A DNA stretch of 64,000 nt from Hymenobacter sp. CRA2 (GTDB lineage Bacteria; Bacteroidota; Bacteroidia; Cytophagales; Hymenobacteraceae). The DNA lies in NCBI RefSeq assembly GCF_002007105.1, contig NZ_MVBC01000020.1, positions 26,253-90,252 of the forward strand. The letters are read 5' to 3'. This document shows positions 8,668 through 18,083 of this stretch, piece after piece. Position 1 is the stretch's first letter. Each line of letters starts with the position of its first letter. The notes under the pieces were generated by a model. The model was not told the origin of the DNA. It saw nothing but the letters and a program-made list of their open reading frames with translations, and ran no database searches. A program made the translations under genes and the position numbers.

Positions 8668-8955
8668 TTACATGTGCTTGATGGAATCCGGCACCGTGTA
8701 GAACGTGGGGTGGCGGTAGATTTTGTCGTTGGCCGGCTCGTAGAAGGCCGCCGCATCGTCGGGGTTGGAGGCGTGCACATGCTTGGACTCCACCACCCAG
8801 ATGCTCACGCCTTCGAGGCGGCGCGTGTACACGTCGCGGGCGTTCTGGATGGCCATTTCGGCGTCGGCGGCGTGCAAGGAGCCTACGTGCTTATGGTCGA
8901 GGCCCTGCTTGCTGCGGATGAATACTTCCCACAGCGGCCATTCTTTTTGAGTCAT
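8668..8955 (-). CDS. paaB: PaaB subunit of phenylacetyl-CoA epoxidase
   Basis: Small PaaB protein of 95 residues, near the family length, with the signature WPLWEVFIRSKQGLDHKHVG followed by SLHAADAEMAIQNARDVYTR. PaaB bridges PaaAC heterodimers in the epoxidase. It is separated from paaA by a 180-bp gap filled by inverted repeats, which is unusual for a complex whose genes normally abut. Confidence 0.96.
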   Translation of the reverse strand: MTQKEWPLWEVFIRSKQGLDHKHVGSLHAADAEMAIQNARDVYTRRLEGVSIWVVESKHVHASNPDDAAAFYEPANDKIYRHPTFYTVPDSIKHM

Positions 8956-8965
8956 GTTGAAATGC

Positions 8966-9133
8966 GTCTCACCCCCTGGCCCCCTCTCCGGTGGGGAGGG
9001 GGACTAGCTCTAGCTTTTGACTTCTAGAAACTGTCCGGGCCAGCAGGAAGAGGTATAAAGAGTTTGGGAGAGGAGGTTAAAACTAGAATCTAGTCCCCTC
9101 TCCTTTTTCGGAGAGGGGGCCAGGGGGGGAGAC
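8966..9133. repeat. Long inverted repeat between paaB and paaA
   Basis: Two complementary arms of about 42-44 nt (8966-9007 and 9090-9133) built on GTCTCACCCCCTGGCCCCC and CTAGTCCCCTCTCC. Each arm is itself partly palindromic (CCCTCTCC with GGAGAGGG), so the whole can fold as one long or two short hairpins. The same unit occurs between paaI and paaJ. Confidence 0.78.
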
Positions 9134-9135
9134 GA

Positions 9136-10089
<954 letters not shown>

Positions 10090-10105
10090 GCCTCCTTAAC
10101 AAAGA

Positions 10106-10127
10106 TTAACTAACAGGCGTTAGTTAA
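10106..10127. promoter_or_regulatory. Probable PaaR (TetR) operator upstream of paaA
   Basis: Perfect palindrome with 9-nt arms, TTAACTAAC (10106-10114) and GTTAGTTAA (10119-10127), around AGGC. Its 14-nt core CTAACAGGCGTTAG fits nine of ten fixed positions of CNAACGNNCGTTNG, the site I recall for Thermus PaaR. It lies 17 bp upstream of the paaA start, where binding would block transcription. A related site precedes paaK. Confidence 0.72.
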
Positions 10128-10187
10128 AAGTAGAAAAAATTTTCACGCCAGGACTAAACGTCAAGCTATCAGTACTGATACAGGGGC

Positions 10188-11267
10188 TTACTGGTCAAAA
10201 TCCACAACCACCTTCTCCGATGTCGGGCGGGCCTGGCAGGAGAGGACGTAGCCTTTGGCCACTTCGGTATCGGAGAGGGAGTAGTTTACGTCCATTTCCA
10301 CCGTGCCTTCGGTTACGCGGCAGCGGCAGGTGCTGCACATGCCGTTTTTGCAGGAGTAAGGCGCATCGATACCGATTTCCAGCAGCGCGTCGAGGATGGT
10401 GTCGCCGTAGTACGACATTTCCAGTACCTGCTTCATGCCCTCCAGCTGCACCGTCACCTGGCTGTGCTTGTCGTCCTCGCCGATGGGGCGTTGGGCTTGC
10501 CGCTCAGCCGAGCGCTTACCGCCCTCGCCCGAGGTAAACATTTCGAAGTGCACCTTCTCGGGCGCCACGCCCGCTTCCGTCAGGGCTTCCTTCACGCCCA
10601 GAATCATTTCTTCCGGCCCGCAGATGAAGGCCTCGTCGATGTCCTGCGGCGGGATGATCTTGGAGAGGAACTGCTCCGTTTTCAGCTTATCGATGCGGCC
10701 GAAAAACAGGTCGGCGTCGCCGTGCTCCCGGCTGAGGATGTGGTACACGCTCAAGCGGTTGACAAACTTGTTCTTGAGCGCCTCAATCTGCTCCTTAAAG
10801 ATTATGGAGTTGCGTCCGCGGTTGCCGTAAATCAGGTACACCTGGCTGTTGGGCTCCGTGAGCAGCACCGTCTTCACGATGGACATGACCGGCGTGATGC
10901 CCGAACCGGCAGCAAAGGCCACGTACAGCTTCTGGTTTTCGGGGTGTAGTTCGGTGTAGAAGCGGCCCATGGGCGGCATCACCTCCAGCTCTTCGCCCAC
11001 GCGCAGCTGCTGCACGGCATGCGAGGAAAAGCGTCCCTCGGGCACCTGCTTGATGGCCACGCGCCACTCGTTATCGAGCGGGGAGGAGCAGATGGAGTAA
11101 GAGCGGCGCACTTCCTCGCCGTTCAGCTCGCGGCGGAAGGTGAGGTACTGGCCCTGGGTGAAGCGAAACGTGTCCTGCAGCTCGGCGGGCACGTCGAGGG
11201 CCACCGACACGCAGTCCGGCGTCTCGCGGACGATGCTCTTGACTTTGACTTTATGAAAACGGCTCAT
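10188..11267 (-). CDS. paaE: PaaE reductase of phenylacetyl-CoA epoxidase
   Basis: Ferredoxin-NADP reductase-type protein of 359 residues supplying electrons from NADPH to PaaA. It has an FAD domain (RRSYSICSSP, about 55-64), an NAD(P) domain (AAGSGITPVMSI) and a C-terminal plant-type [2Fe-2S] domain with ligands Cys306, Cys311, Cys314 and Cys344 (CKNGMCSTCRC and VLSCQA). It lies between the TetR gene and paaA, separated from paaA by the operator-containing gap. Confidence 0.95.
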   Translation of the reverse strand: MSRFHKVKVKSIVRETPDCVSVALDVPAELQDTFRFTQGQYLTFRRELNGEEVRRSYSICSSPLDNEWRVAIKQVPEGRFSSHAVQQLRVGEELEVMPPMGRFYTELHPENQKLYVAFAAGSGITPVMSIVKTVLLTEPNSQVYLIYGNRGRNSIIFKEQIEALKNKFVNRLSVYHILSREHGDADLFFGRIDKLKTEQFLSKIIPPQDIDEAFICGPEEMILGVKEALTEAGVAPEKVHFEMFTSGEGGKRSAERQAQRPIGEDDKHSQVTVQLEGMKQVLEMSYYGDTILDALLEIGIDAPYSCKNGMCSTCRCRVTEGTVEMDVNYSLSDTEVAKGYVLSCQARPTSEKVVVDFDQ

Positions 11268-11344
11268 GTGATTCTAGTTGTCGGTTGTCCGGTGGGAGTT
11301 GTCAGGGTAGTGCCAGCGCGAACTGACAACCCGCAGCGGCCAAC

Positions 11345-11989
11345 TTATTTGGCCAGGCCGGTGAGCAGCATGGTGATGATATGGTCTTCTAGTTCTTCGG
11401 CCGACAGCTCACGGCCGGGGCGGTACCAGAGCTCCACCCAGCGCACGGCCGAGAGGATGGTGAACAAGGCCACCGACACGTTGATGGGCTGAAATTCGCC
11501 GGCGGCAATGCCCTGCTCAATCAGCCGCGCAAAGCCCTTCTCGTAGTTTTTGCGGGCTTCCTTGAACTGCGTCAGCTGCGGCTCGGGCAGGTACTTCCAG
11601 TCGTGGTTGGCCACCGATACGGCCGGCCCGTCCTCAATCATCAGCCGGATGTGCAGCCGGATCAGCGCCTTCACCTTGTCGGCGTAGGAGGCCTCGGTCT
11701 GCTCGATGTCGGCCAGCTGGGAGATGTACGTGTGGGCGATGCGCGTGCAGATCAAGTCCAGGATTTCGTCCTTGGACTTGATATGGTTGTACATGCTGGC
11801 CGCTTCCATGCCCACTTCCCGCGCCAAATCACGCATGGAAGTACCGCCGAAGCCCTTCTGCTTGAAGAGTTTGGCGGCTTCGTCGAGGATGAGCTGGCGG
11901 CGGTTGGGCCTGCGCGACGATGGCTCCGGGTGTTTCTCCGGGGTAGCGCCTTCGGTAGCGGGGGCACCGGCAATGGGTTTCGGGGTCAT
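11345..11989 (-). CDS. TetR-family regulator, probable PaaR of the phenylacetate cluster
   Basis: TetR/AcrR protein of 214 residues. The N-terminal HTH (RQLILDEAAKLFKQKGFGGT then SMRDLAREVGMEAASMYNHI, about 30-70) is standard and is followed by a helical ligand-binding domain. The Pro/Thr-rich N-terminal tail (1-28) is longer than usual; an internal start cannot be excluded. Its position between paaK and paaE and two matching palindromes at both promoters argue that it is the phenylacetyl-CoA-responsive repressor (PaaR type). Ligand identity is inferred from the family. Confidence 0.85.
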   Translation of the reverse strand: MTPKPIAGAPATEGATPEKHPEPSSRRPNRRQLILDEAAKLFKQKGFGGTSMRDLAREVGMEAASMYNHIKSKDEILDLICTRIAHTYISQLADIEQTEASYADKVKALIRLHIRLMIEDGPAVSVANHDWKYLPEPQLTQFKEARKNYEKGFARLIEQGIAAGEFQPINVSVALFTILSAVRWVELWYRPGRELSAEELEDHIITMLLTGLAK

Positions 11990-12004
11990 AGCAGTTTTGG
12001 CGGC

Positions 12005-13345
12005 TTACAGGTGGCGCAGGTCTTTCACGCGGTTGAGCTTGCCGCCCTCGCTGCGCGGCAGCTGCCCGCTACCCAGCAAGGTGACCTTCATGCTTAGCCC
12101 GATGTTGTCCTTAATCTTCTTGGTAAACTGGCCCTGCAGCTGCCGCAGCGCGTCGTGCTGCTCGATAACGTCAGCCGTGAGCGTAGTCAGGCCCAAGGCG
12201 CGCAGCAGGGCTTCGGCCACTTCCACGCTTACTTCCACTTCGTCCAGGCTGCCGCGGCGGGTGGCCACCACCTGGTAGTTGGGCGAGGCGTGCTCCAGCG
12301 CGGCAATGATGTCTTCCACCTGGGTAGGAAAGAAATTGACGCCGCGGATGATGAGCATGTCATCGGCGCGGCCGCGGATGGGACCCATTTTGACGTGGGT
12401 ACGCTTTTCGGAGTGCGCGTAGTAAATGTTGGTGATGTCGCCGGTCCAGTAGCGGAGCACGGGCATGGCCTTTTTGGTGAGCGTGGTAAAGACCAGCACG
12501 CCCAACTCGCCCTCGGCCACTGGCTCGCCCGTGTCTTTGTCCACCACTTCGGGCAGGAAGTGGTCTTCCCAGATGTAGCTGCCTGTGCCGCGCTCGTCCA
12601 CGTCCTCCTGCGACACGCCCGGGCCCATGATTTCGCTCAGCCCGTAAATATTGGTGGCCGCTACCTGCAGGCCCTGTTGCACCTGCGTGCGGATGGCCTC
12701 GTTCCAGGGCTCGGCCCCGAGCACGGCGTAGCGCAGGTTGATGTCGTCGAAGCCGATGCCGCGCTTGACCAGCTCCTCGGCCAGCACCTGGGCGTAGGAG
12801 GGCGTGGCGCAGATGATTTCGGGCCGGAAGTCGCGCAGCAGGGTCAGCTGCCGGTCGGTGCTGCCGCCCGAAACGGGAATGACGGTGAGGCCTAGCTTTT
12901 CGGCGCCGTAGTGCAGGCCCAGGCCGCCCGTAAACAGGCCGTAGCCGTAGGCGTTCTGCACCTTCATGCCCGGCCGGCAACCCGCAGCGGCCAGCGAGCG
13001 GGCCACCAGTTCGCTGAAAGTATCTAAGTCGGCGGCGGTATAGCCCACCACGGTGGGCTTGCCGGTAGTGCCGCTGGAGCAGTGCAGCCGCGCTACCTCC
13101 GTCTCGGGCACCGCGAAAAGGCCGAAGGGGTAGTTGTCGCGAAAGTCGGTCTTCTTGGTGAAGCCCAGTTTGGGCAGATCATCCAGGCCCCGGAACGTGG
13201 TGGGGTTGATGCCCAGGGCATCGAGCTTCTGCCGGTAAAACGGTACGCGGGCGTGCACGTAGGCCACCTGCTCCTTCAGGCGCGCGTTCTGCAAAGCGCG
13301 CAGCTGCGGCAACGGCAGGCGTTCAACGTCGGGATTGAACAGCAT
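12005..13345 (-). CDS. paaK: PaaK phenylacetate-CoA ligase
   Basis: AMP-forming ligase of 446 residues that activates phenylacetate with ATP and CoA, the entry step of the pathway. The phosphate-binding loop SSGTTGKP is at 90-97. The adenylate motifs YGLSEIMGPGV and YWTGDI and the C-terminal AMP-binding_C_2 domain (about 340-446, with RGRADDMLIIRGVN) are present. It is the first gene of the leftward cluster. A palindromic operator candidate lies 59 bp upstream. Confidence 0.96.
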   Translation of the reverse strand: MLFNPDVERLPLPQLRALQNARLKEQVAYVHARVPFYRQKLDALGINPTTFRGLDDLPKLGFTKKTDFRDNYPFGLFAVPETEVARLHCSSGTTGKPTVVGYTAADLDTFSELVARSLAAAGCRPGMKVQNAYGYGLFTGGLGLHYGAEKLGLTVIPVSGGSTDRQLTLLRDFRPEIICATPSYAQVLAEELVKRGIGFDDINLRYAVLGAEPWNEAIRTQVQQGLQVAATNIYGLSEIMGPGVSQEDVDERGTGSYIWEDHFLPEVVDKDTGEPVAEGELGVLVFTTLTKKAMPVLRYWTGDITNIYYAHSEKRTHVKMGPIRGRADDMLIIRGVNFFPTQVEDIIAALEHASPNYQVVATRRGSLDEVEVSVEVAEALLRALGLTTLTADVIEQHDALRQLQGQFTKKIKDNIGLSMKVTLLGSGQLPRSEGGKLNRVKDLRHL

Positions 13346-13403
13346 GGGCGGGAGTGGGAAAGCGGTGGCGGAGCGGTGCTACCAAGGTAATGACTTTTTA
13401 CTT

Positions 13404-13417
13404 CAAACGAATGTTTG
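13404..13417. promoter_or_regulatory. Probable PaaR (TetR) operator upstream of paaK
   Basis: The 14-nt palindrome CAAACGAATGTTTG has perfect 5-nt arms and matches nine of ten fixed positions of CNAACGNNCGTTNG. It is related to the core of the palindrome in front of paaA. On the minus strand it lies 59 nt before the paaK start, in a promoter-like AT-rich stretch. Confidence 0.65.
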
Positions 13418-13868
13418 TTAGTATTTGGTTTAAGTCCTTAGCCAATTGTTATCGATTCGGTGCCTAAGAAAGGCCCTGGATAGATAAAGCCAGCGGCCAA
13501 GCCGGCAATACCGCCGAGCTTGATCTACGAAAAGCGCAGCTAACGCGAAATTTTTCAATTGTTTTTTAAAGGGCCGTCGGCGCACTGCTAGGAGCACGCT
13601 GCTTCGAACAACTTCGGAAATCGGCTTAGCTGGCGTGTGCGCTAAGAGTACAAGCCACTGACTATACTTCCTGAAAACGTCCGCTGCACGCTCGCGCGGG
13701 CATTCTATAGGCTTGTTTTTCTGCAAGCAAGGAGAAATATTTGAGTACATCGGAGTCCCAACTGTTGCCCTTTGGCGCCTCGCTCCGATGCCGACGCGGC
13801 GCTGTCCGCCCGCGGGCTGAAGCCCGCCATCCTACGCGCACCGACCTACCATTCCCAACCCAAACACC
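13418..13868. other. Intergenic region between paaK and the first GH16 gene
   Basis: About 450 bp separating divergent genes. The half near paaK is AT-rich and holds the leftward promoter. A rightward promoter candidate is annotated at 13713-13743. A minus-strand open frame (13430-13750) has no recognisable family, starts in no sensible context and is treated as chance. No repeat or RNA gene was recognised. Confidence 0.6.
13713..13743 (+). promoter_or_regulatory. Candidate Bacteroidota-type promoter for the GH16/protease/chitinase genes
   Basis: TTG at 13713-13715 followed, 20 nt after the adjoining T, by AATATTTG at 13736-13743. The latter matches seven of eight positions of the TAnnTTTG minus-7 consensus of this phylum. 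It would give a leader of roughly 120 nt before the GH16 start at 13869. The evidence is motif and spacing only. Confidence 0.4.
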
Positions 13869-15323
13869 ATGAAAAAACTGTTTACCACGCTTTTTAGCGC
13901 GGCGGCTACGGCTTTGTGCCTGGCCAACGCCGCGCAGGCCCAAAGCTACCAGCAGGTATGGGCCGACGAGTTCAATGGCAGCATCAGCTCCAGCTGGGTT
14001 TTTGAAACCGGCGGAGGCGGCTGGGGCAACAACGAAAAGCAGTACTACCAGCGGGCCAACGCCACCGTCAGCGCTACCGACCTCATTATCACGGCGCGCC
14101 GGGAAAACGTGGGCGGTATGCCGTACACCTCGGCGCGCATGAAAACGCAGGGAGTAAAGCAGTTTCAGTTCGGTAAAATCGAGGCGCGCATGAAGCTGCC
14201 GCAGGGGCAGGGGCTGTGGCCGGCGTTCTGGATGCTTGGGGCCAACATCGGGCAGGTGGGCTGGCCGGCCTGCGGCGAAATCGACGTGATGGAGCACATT
14301 AATGCCGAAAACAAGGTGTACGGCACCGTGCACTGGGACAGCAACGGCCACGCCGAATACGGCGGCAACATCGTGACCTCACCCGACGCCTACCACGTGT
14401 ACACGGTGGAGTGGGAGCCCACGTACATCCGCTGGTTTGTGGACGGGGTGAAGTACCACGAAATCAACATCACCAACGGCACGGGCAGCACCGAGGAGTT
14501 TCAGCGGCCCTTCTTCCTGCTGCTGAACCTGGCCGTGGCCGGCAACTGGCCCGGGCAGACGGTGGATGAGAGCCGACTGCCGGCCTCGATGTACGTCGAC
14601 TACGTGCGGGTATACCAGAAAACCACTGCGCCTACGCCCAGCTCGCTCACCATTCAGGCCGAGAGTTATTCATCAATGAATGGGGTGCAGCTGGAAGGCT
14701 GCTCCGATACGGGCGGCGGGCAGGACGTGGGCTGGATTGACACCGGCGACTGGATGGCTTACAGCTCCATCAACTTCCCCACTTCGGGCACTTACACCAT
14801 CGAGTACCGCGTGGCCAGCCCGAGCGGTGGGCGCGTGTCGAGCGACCTGAACGCGGGCGCGACGCAGCTCGGCGCCATTAACGTGCCGGCGACGGGCGGC
14901 TGGCAGAACTGGACCACCGTGGCGCAGACGGTGAACGTGAATGCGGGCACCTACAACTTCGGTGTCTTCGCGCAAACTGGCGGCTGGAACCTGAACTGGA
15001 TCCGCATCACCAAAGCTGGTGCCGCCCGCGCCGCCAGCGTCACGACCAGCACGACGCGCCTCGATGACCGCGCAGGTACGCTGGAACTGTACCCCAACCC
15101 GCAGAGTGCTGGCCAGTCCGTGACGCTGCAGCTCGGCGGGGCCTTCGCCGGGCAGCCGACCGAAGTGCGCATCACCAGCCTCGACGGCAAGCAGCTGTGG
15201 CAGCAGACGGCCACCAGCAGCACCCTGGAGCTGAACCGCGACGCGCGCCTGGCCGCCGGCGTGTACTTGGTGCGCGTGAGCAACGGCAAGACCAGCGCCG
15301 TGCAGAAGCTGGTGATTCACTAG
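13869..15323 (+). CDS. Secreted GH16 beta-glucanase with CBM6 and T9SS sorting domain
   Basis: Modular endo-beta-1,3(4)-glucanase of 484 residues. A Sec signal peptide (1 to about 24, ending AQA) precedes a GH16 domain (about 28-253) with the catalytic signature GEIDVMEH, nucleophile Glu137, Asp139 and acid/base Glu142. A CBM6 follows (about 259-385: IQAESYSS through WNLNWIRI). The C-terminal T9SS domain begins ELYPNP near 404 and ends YLVRVSNG, so the enzyme is probably exported by T9SS and attached or released at the cell surface. Its CBM6 is nearly identical at DNA level to the second CBM6 of the chitinase downstream. A strong hairpin follows the stop. Confidence 0.95.
   Translation: MKKLFTTLFSAAATALCLANAAQAQSYQQVWADEFNGSISSSWVFETGGGGWGNNEKQYYQRANATVSATDLIITARRENVGGMPYTSARMKTQGVKQFQFGKIEARMKLPQGQGLWPAFWMLGANIGQVGWPACGEIDVMEHINAENKVYGTVHWDSNGHAEYGGNIVTSPDAYHVYTVEWEPTYIRWFVDGVKYHEINITNGTGSTEEFQRPFFLLLNLAVAGNWPGQTVDESRLPASMYVDYVRVYQKTTAPTPSSLTIQAESYSSMNGVQLEGCSDTGGGQDVGWIDTGDWMAYSSINFPTSGTYTIEYRVASPSGGRVSSDLNAGATQLGAINVPATGGWQNWTTVAQTVNVNAGTYNFGVFAQTGGWNLNWIRITKAGAARAASVTTSTTRLDDRAGTLELYPNPQSAGQSVTLQLGGAFAGQPTEVRITSLDGKQLWQQTATSSTLELNRDARLAAGVYLVRVSNGKTSAVQKLVIH
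14652..15015 (+). repeat. CBM6-coding segment duplicated in the chitinase gene (copy 1)
   Basis: This CBM6-coding stretch is closely matched by 19419-19782. The last roughly 90 nt (from GTGAACGTGAATGCGGGCAC through CTGAACTGGATCCGCATCAC) differ by a single base. The opening 45 nt also differ by one base. This points to recent duplication or gene conversion between two secreted enzymes. Confidence 0.85.
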
Positions 15324-15346
15324 CCCGGGCCCCACTGCCTAACAAG

Positions 15347-15390
15347 CCAGGCGGCGAGGAACCACACCAGCTAGGTTCCTCGCCGCCTGG
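15347..15390 (+). terminator. Strong hairpin after the first GH16 gene
   Basis: Perfect 17-bp stem, CCAGGCGGCGAGGAACC with its complement at 15374-15390, around a 10-nt loop, located 24 nt past the stop codon. There is no immediate T-run, so it may terminate transcription or stabilise the 3' end. Confidence 0.7.
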
Positions 15391-15513
15391 TGCAGCTGCC
15401 TTCCTCCTTTTCAGAAATACTATTTACCGCCTGGTCGCCGCAAACCGGGGCGCGGCCTGCTGCGCACTACTCCCAACGGCGGCCTTTTTCTCCACCAACC
15501 CAATCCCAACCCT

Positions 15514-17985
15514 ATGAAGCAAGCTTTCCTCCGTTATTGTGGCCTGAGCGCGCTGCTGGCCGGCTCCTTATCGGCCGCGGCCCAACAGCGCTCGGACACC
15601 CGCTACGAACTCGGCAGCACCCAGGACCTGGTGCGGCAGCTGGAAACCGAAGTGACAGCTAAAAGCGCCCGGCAGGCGCGCCCCGTGGTGACGCTGCGCG
15701 TATCGCCGAGCCTGGCTTACAGCGGTGTGGTTAATTACCGGGAAGACCTTGCCCGCGACGGCGAGTACGTGGTGGGCGCCATTCAGGGCGTGCCCGGGGC
15801 CTCTTTTCAGCTGCGCGTAACGGGCCAGCAGGTAGAAGGCCATATCGTGCTGCGCACCAGCCGAAAGGCCTACCGCTACTCCGCCGATGCCCGCGGCCGA
15901 GCCTTTGTGGAGCCCGTGGACATCGACAAAGTGGTGTGCGTGGACTACGGCAAGCCCCGCGGCTACCTGGAAAAGGCGCCGGCTGCCCCGGCGGGTACGG
16001 CCAACCGCATCAGTGTCGTTTCCCTGCAAAGCCTGCCCGGCGCCCGCGGCTGCGTGATGCTGGACGTGGACGGCTACAGCCTGCCGGCCGGCACGGGCTG
16101 GAACAACGGCAATGCCTACAACGCGCCCTCGGCCAATATGACCGATGCCAACGTGCAAGCGATGTGGGAGCTGGTGAGCGAGGATTTTCGCCCGTTCAGC
16201 ATCAACGTGACTACGGACGAGGCGGTGTTCAACTCCTACCCGAAGAACATGCGCATGCGCTGCGTTATTTCGCCCGGCAGCGGCAGCACCATTGCGCCGG
16301 GCGCGGGCGGCGTGGCCTTCCTAACTTCGTTTAAAACCAATGACGACACGCCCTGCTGGGTGTTTATGGCCGACCCCAAGAGCGGCGGCGAAGCCGCCTC
16401 GCACGAGGTGGGGCACACCCTGGGCCTGAGCCACGACGGCCGCCTGAGCCCGAAAGAAGAGTATTACACCGCGCAGGACAACGCCGGCGCCTGGGCACCC
16501 ATCATGGGCGCGGGCTACTACAAGCCCGTGACGCACTGGAGCCGGGGCGAATACAACTCCGCTAGCCAGACCCAGGACGACCTGGCCATCATGGCCAGCG
16601 CCACCTACAACGTGGGCTACCGCGCCGATGACCACGGCAACAGCATAGCTACGGCTACGGCTCTGGCGCGCAACGGCAACGGCCTGAGCAGCAATGGCCT
16701 TATTACCACTACCGGCGACCAGGACTATTTCTCCTTCAGCACCGCCGGGGGCACGGCCAGCTTCAGCGTGAATACGGTGAGCCGCTACGGCAACCTCGAC
16801 ATCGTGGCGCGGCTGTTCAACAGCGCCGGCAGCCTGCTGGGTACTTACGATACCGGCGGGGGCGGTAACCTGAACGTGTCGTTTAGCGCCTCGCTGGGCG
16901 CAGGCACCTACTATCTGCAAATCGACGGCACGAGCTCCGGCAACCCCGTTACGGATGGCTACTCCGACTACGGCTCCCTGGGCACGTTCAGCATTAGCGG
17001 CTCGGCGCCGGCGCCGGCCAGCGGTGGCGTGGCCACTGTGTACAAGGACTGCAACTACTCGGGTACGGCCGTGGGCCTGCCGGTGGGCGACTACACGCTG
17101 GGCGCGCTGCAAAGCCGCGGCGTGCTGAACGACGACATTTCCTCGCTCACCATCAACGGCGGCTACCAGGTGGTGCTCTATGAAAACGACAACTTCACCG
17201 GCTCCTCGCTCACCCTCACGGCCAGCAACGGCTGCCTGGTAAACAACGTGCTGGGCACCGGCAACTGGAACGACAAGGCCACCTCAATGCGGGTGCAGGT
17301 GGCGCCGGCCGCGTTTAGCCTGCTGCTCGAAGCCGAAGCGGCCAGCGTCAACAACGGCATGAGCGCCGAAGCCTGCGCGGAAGGCGGGCAAAACATGGGC
17401 TGGGTGGATGCGGGGGACTACCTGGTGTGGAACAACATCACCTTCCCGACCACGGGCAGCTACACCATCGAATACCGCGTGGCCAGCGGGGCCAGCGGCG
17501 GGACCATTTCGGCTGACCTCAACGCCGGCTCTATTCAATTCGGCAATACGGCCATTCCTGGCACCGGCGGCTGGCAGAACTGGACGACGGTGTCGAAGAC
17601 GGTGAACGTCAACGCCGGCACCTACAACTTCGGCATCTACGCCCAGTCCGCCGGCTGGAACATCAACTGGGTGCGCATCTCCAAGGCTGGCGTTGCCCGC
17701 GAAGCGTTGGCTGTGCAACCGGCTGCGGAGGTTATTGCGCCCAGCAGCCTGAGCCCGGCAAGCCTGGAGCTGTACCCCAACCCGGTGACGGACCGCCTGC
17801 ACCTGCGCGCTACCCAACTGCCCGCTGATGCCCGCTACCAGATACTGGACGCCTGGGGCAAGCCCGTGGCCCGCGGGGTCGTGGGGGCCGGTGGCATCGA
17901 CGTGGCAACGCTGAAGCCAGGCCTGTACTCGCTGGTGCTGACCGCCGGCGAGAAGCTCGTGGCCACCCGACGCTTCCTCAAATAG
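15514..17985 (+). CDS. Secreted zinc metalloprotease with PPC, crystallin-like, CBM6 and T9SS domains
   Basis: Metzincin-type protease of 823 residues. A signal peptide (about 1-24, ending AAAQ) is followed by a propeptide-like region and a catalytic domain with the zinc site HEVGHTLGLSHD: His297, Glu298, His301 and His307. The PIMGAGY segment serves as the Met-turn. A PPC-type domain (about 370-498, GDQDYFSFSTA), a beta/gamma-crystallin-like domain (about 503-596, VYKDCNYSG and LYENDNFTG), a CBM6 (about 601-728) and a T9SS sorting domain (from ELYPNP near 752) follow. The CBM6 suggests it targets protein embedded in polysaccharide, such as fungal cell-wall mannoprotein; that substrate is inferred. 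It lies between glucanase and chitinase genes. A terminator follows. Confidence 0.92.
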   Translation: MKQAFLRYCGLSALLAGSLSAAAQQRSDTRYELGSTQDLVRQLETEVTAKSARQARPVVTLRVSPSLAYSGVVNYREDLARDGEYVVGAIQGVPGASFQLRVTGQQVEGHIVLRTSRKAYRYSADARGRAFVEPVDIDKVVCVDYGKPRGYLEKAPAAPAGTANRISVVSLQSLPGARGCVMLDVDGYSLPAGTGWNNGNAYNAPSANMTDANVQAMWELVSEDFRPFSINVTTDEAVFNSYPKNMRMRCVISPGSGSTIAPGAGGVAFLTSFKTNDDTPCWVFMADPKSGGEAASHEVGHTLGLSHDGRLSPKEEYYTAQDNAGAWAPIMGAGYYKPVTHWSRGEYNSASQTQDDLAIMASATYNVGYRADDHGNSIATATALARNGNGLSSNGLITTTGDQDYFSFSTAGGTASFSVNTVSRYGNLDIVARLFNSAGSLLGTYDTGGGGNLNVSFSASLGAGTYYLQIDGTSSGNPVTDGYSDYGSLGTFSISGSAPAPASGGVATVYKDCNYSGTAVGLPVGDYTLGALQSRGVLNDDISSLTINGGYQVVLYENDNFTGSSLTLTASNGCLVNNVLGTGNWNDKATSMRVQVAPAAFSLLLEAEAASVNNGMSAEACAEGGQNMGWVDAGDYLVWNNITFPTTGSYTIEYRVASGASGGTISADLNAGSIQFGNTAIPGTGGWQNWTTVSKTVNVNAGTYNFGIYAQSAGWNINWVRISKAGVAREALAVQPAAEVIAPSSLSPASLELYPNPVTDRLHLRATQLPADARYQILDAWGKPVARGVVGAGGIDVATLKPGLYSLVLTAGEKLVATRRFLK

Positions 17986-18000
17986 CAGATTGCCTACCTG

Positions 18001-18029
18001 AAAAGCCCGGCCGCTTGGTCGGGCTTTTT
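18001..18029 (+). terminator. Intrinsic terminator after the metalloprotease gene
   Basis: A 9-bp stem, AAAAGCCCG with CGGGCTTTT, around an 11-nt loop and running into TTTTT. It has the classical bidirectional intrinsic terminator form and lies 15 nt after the stop. Confidence 0.88.
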
Positions 18030-18083
18030 GCCGCCTAGCCCAAGCCGGGGCCTGGAAGAACCTTCACCACCAACTCTCCGCTT

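Noticed and set aside
13430..13750. Minus-strand open frame of 106 codons between paaK and the GH16 gene
   Set aside because: Basic, no homology recognised, lies across the divergent promoter region and has no plausible start context.
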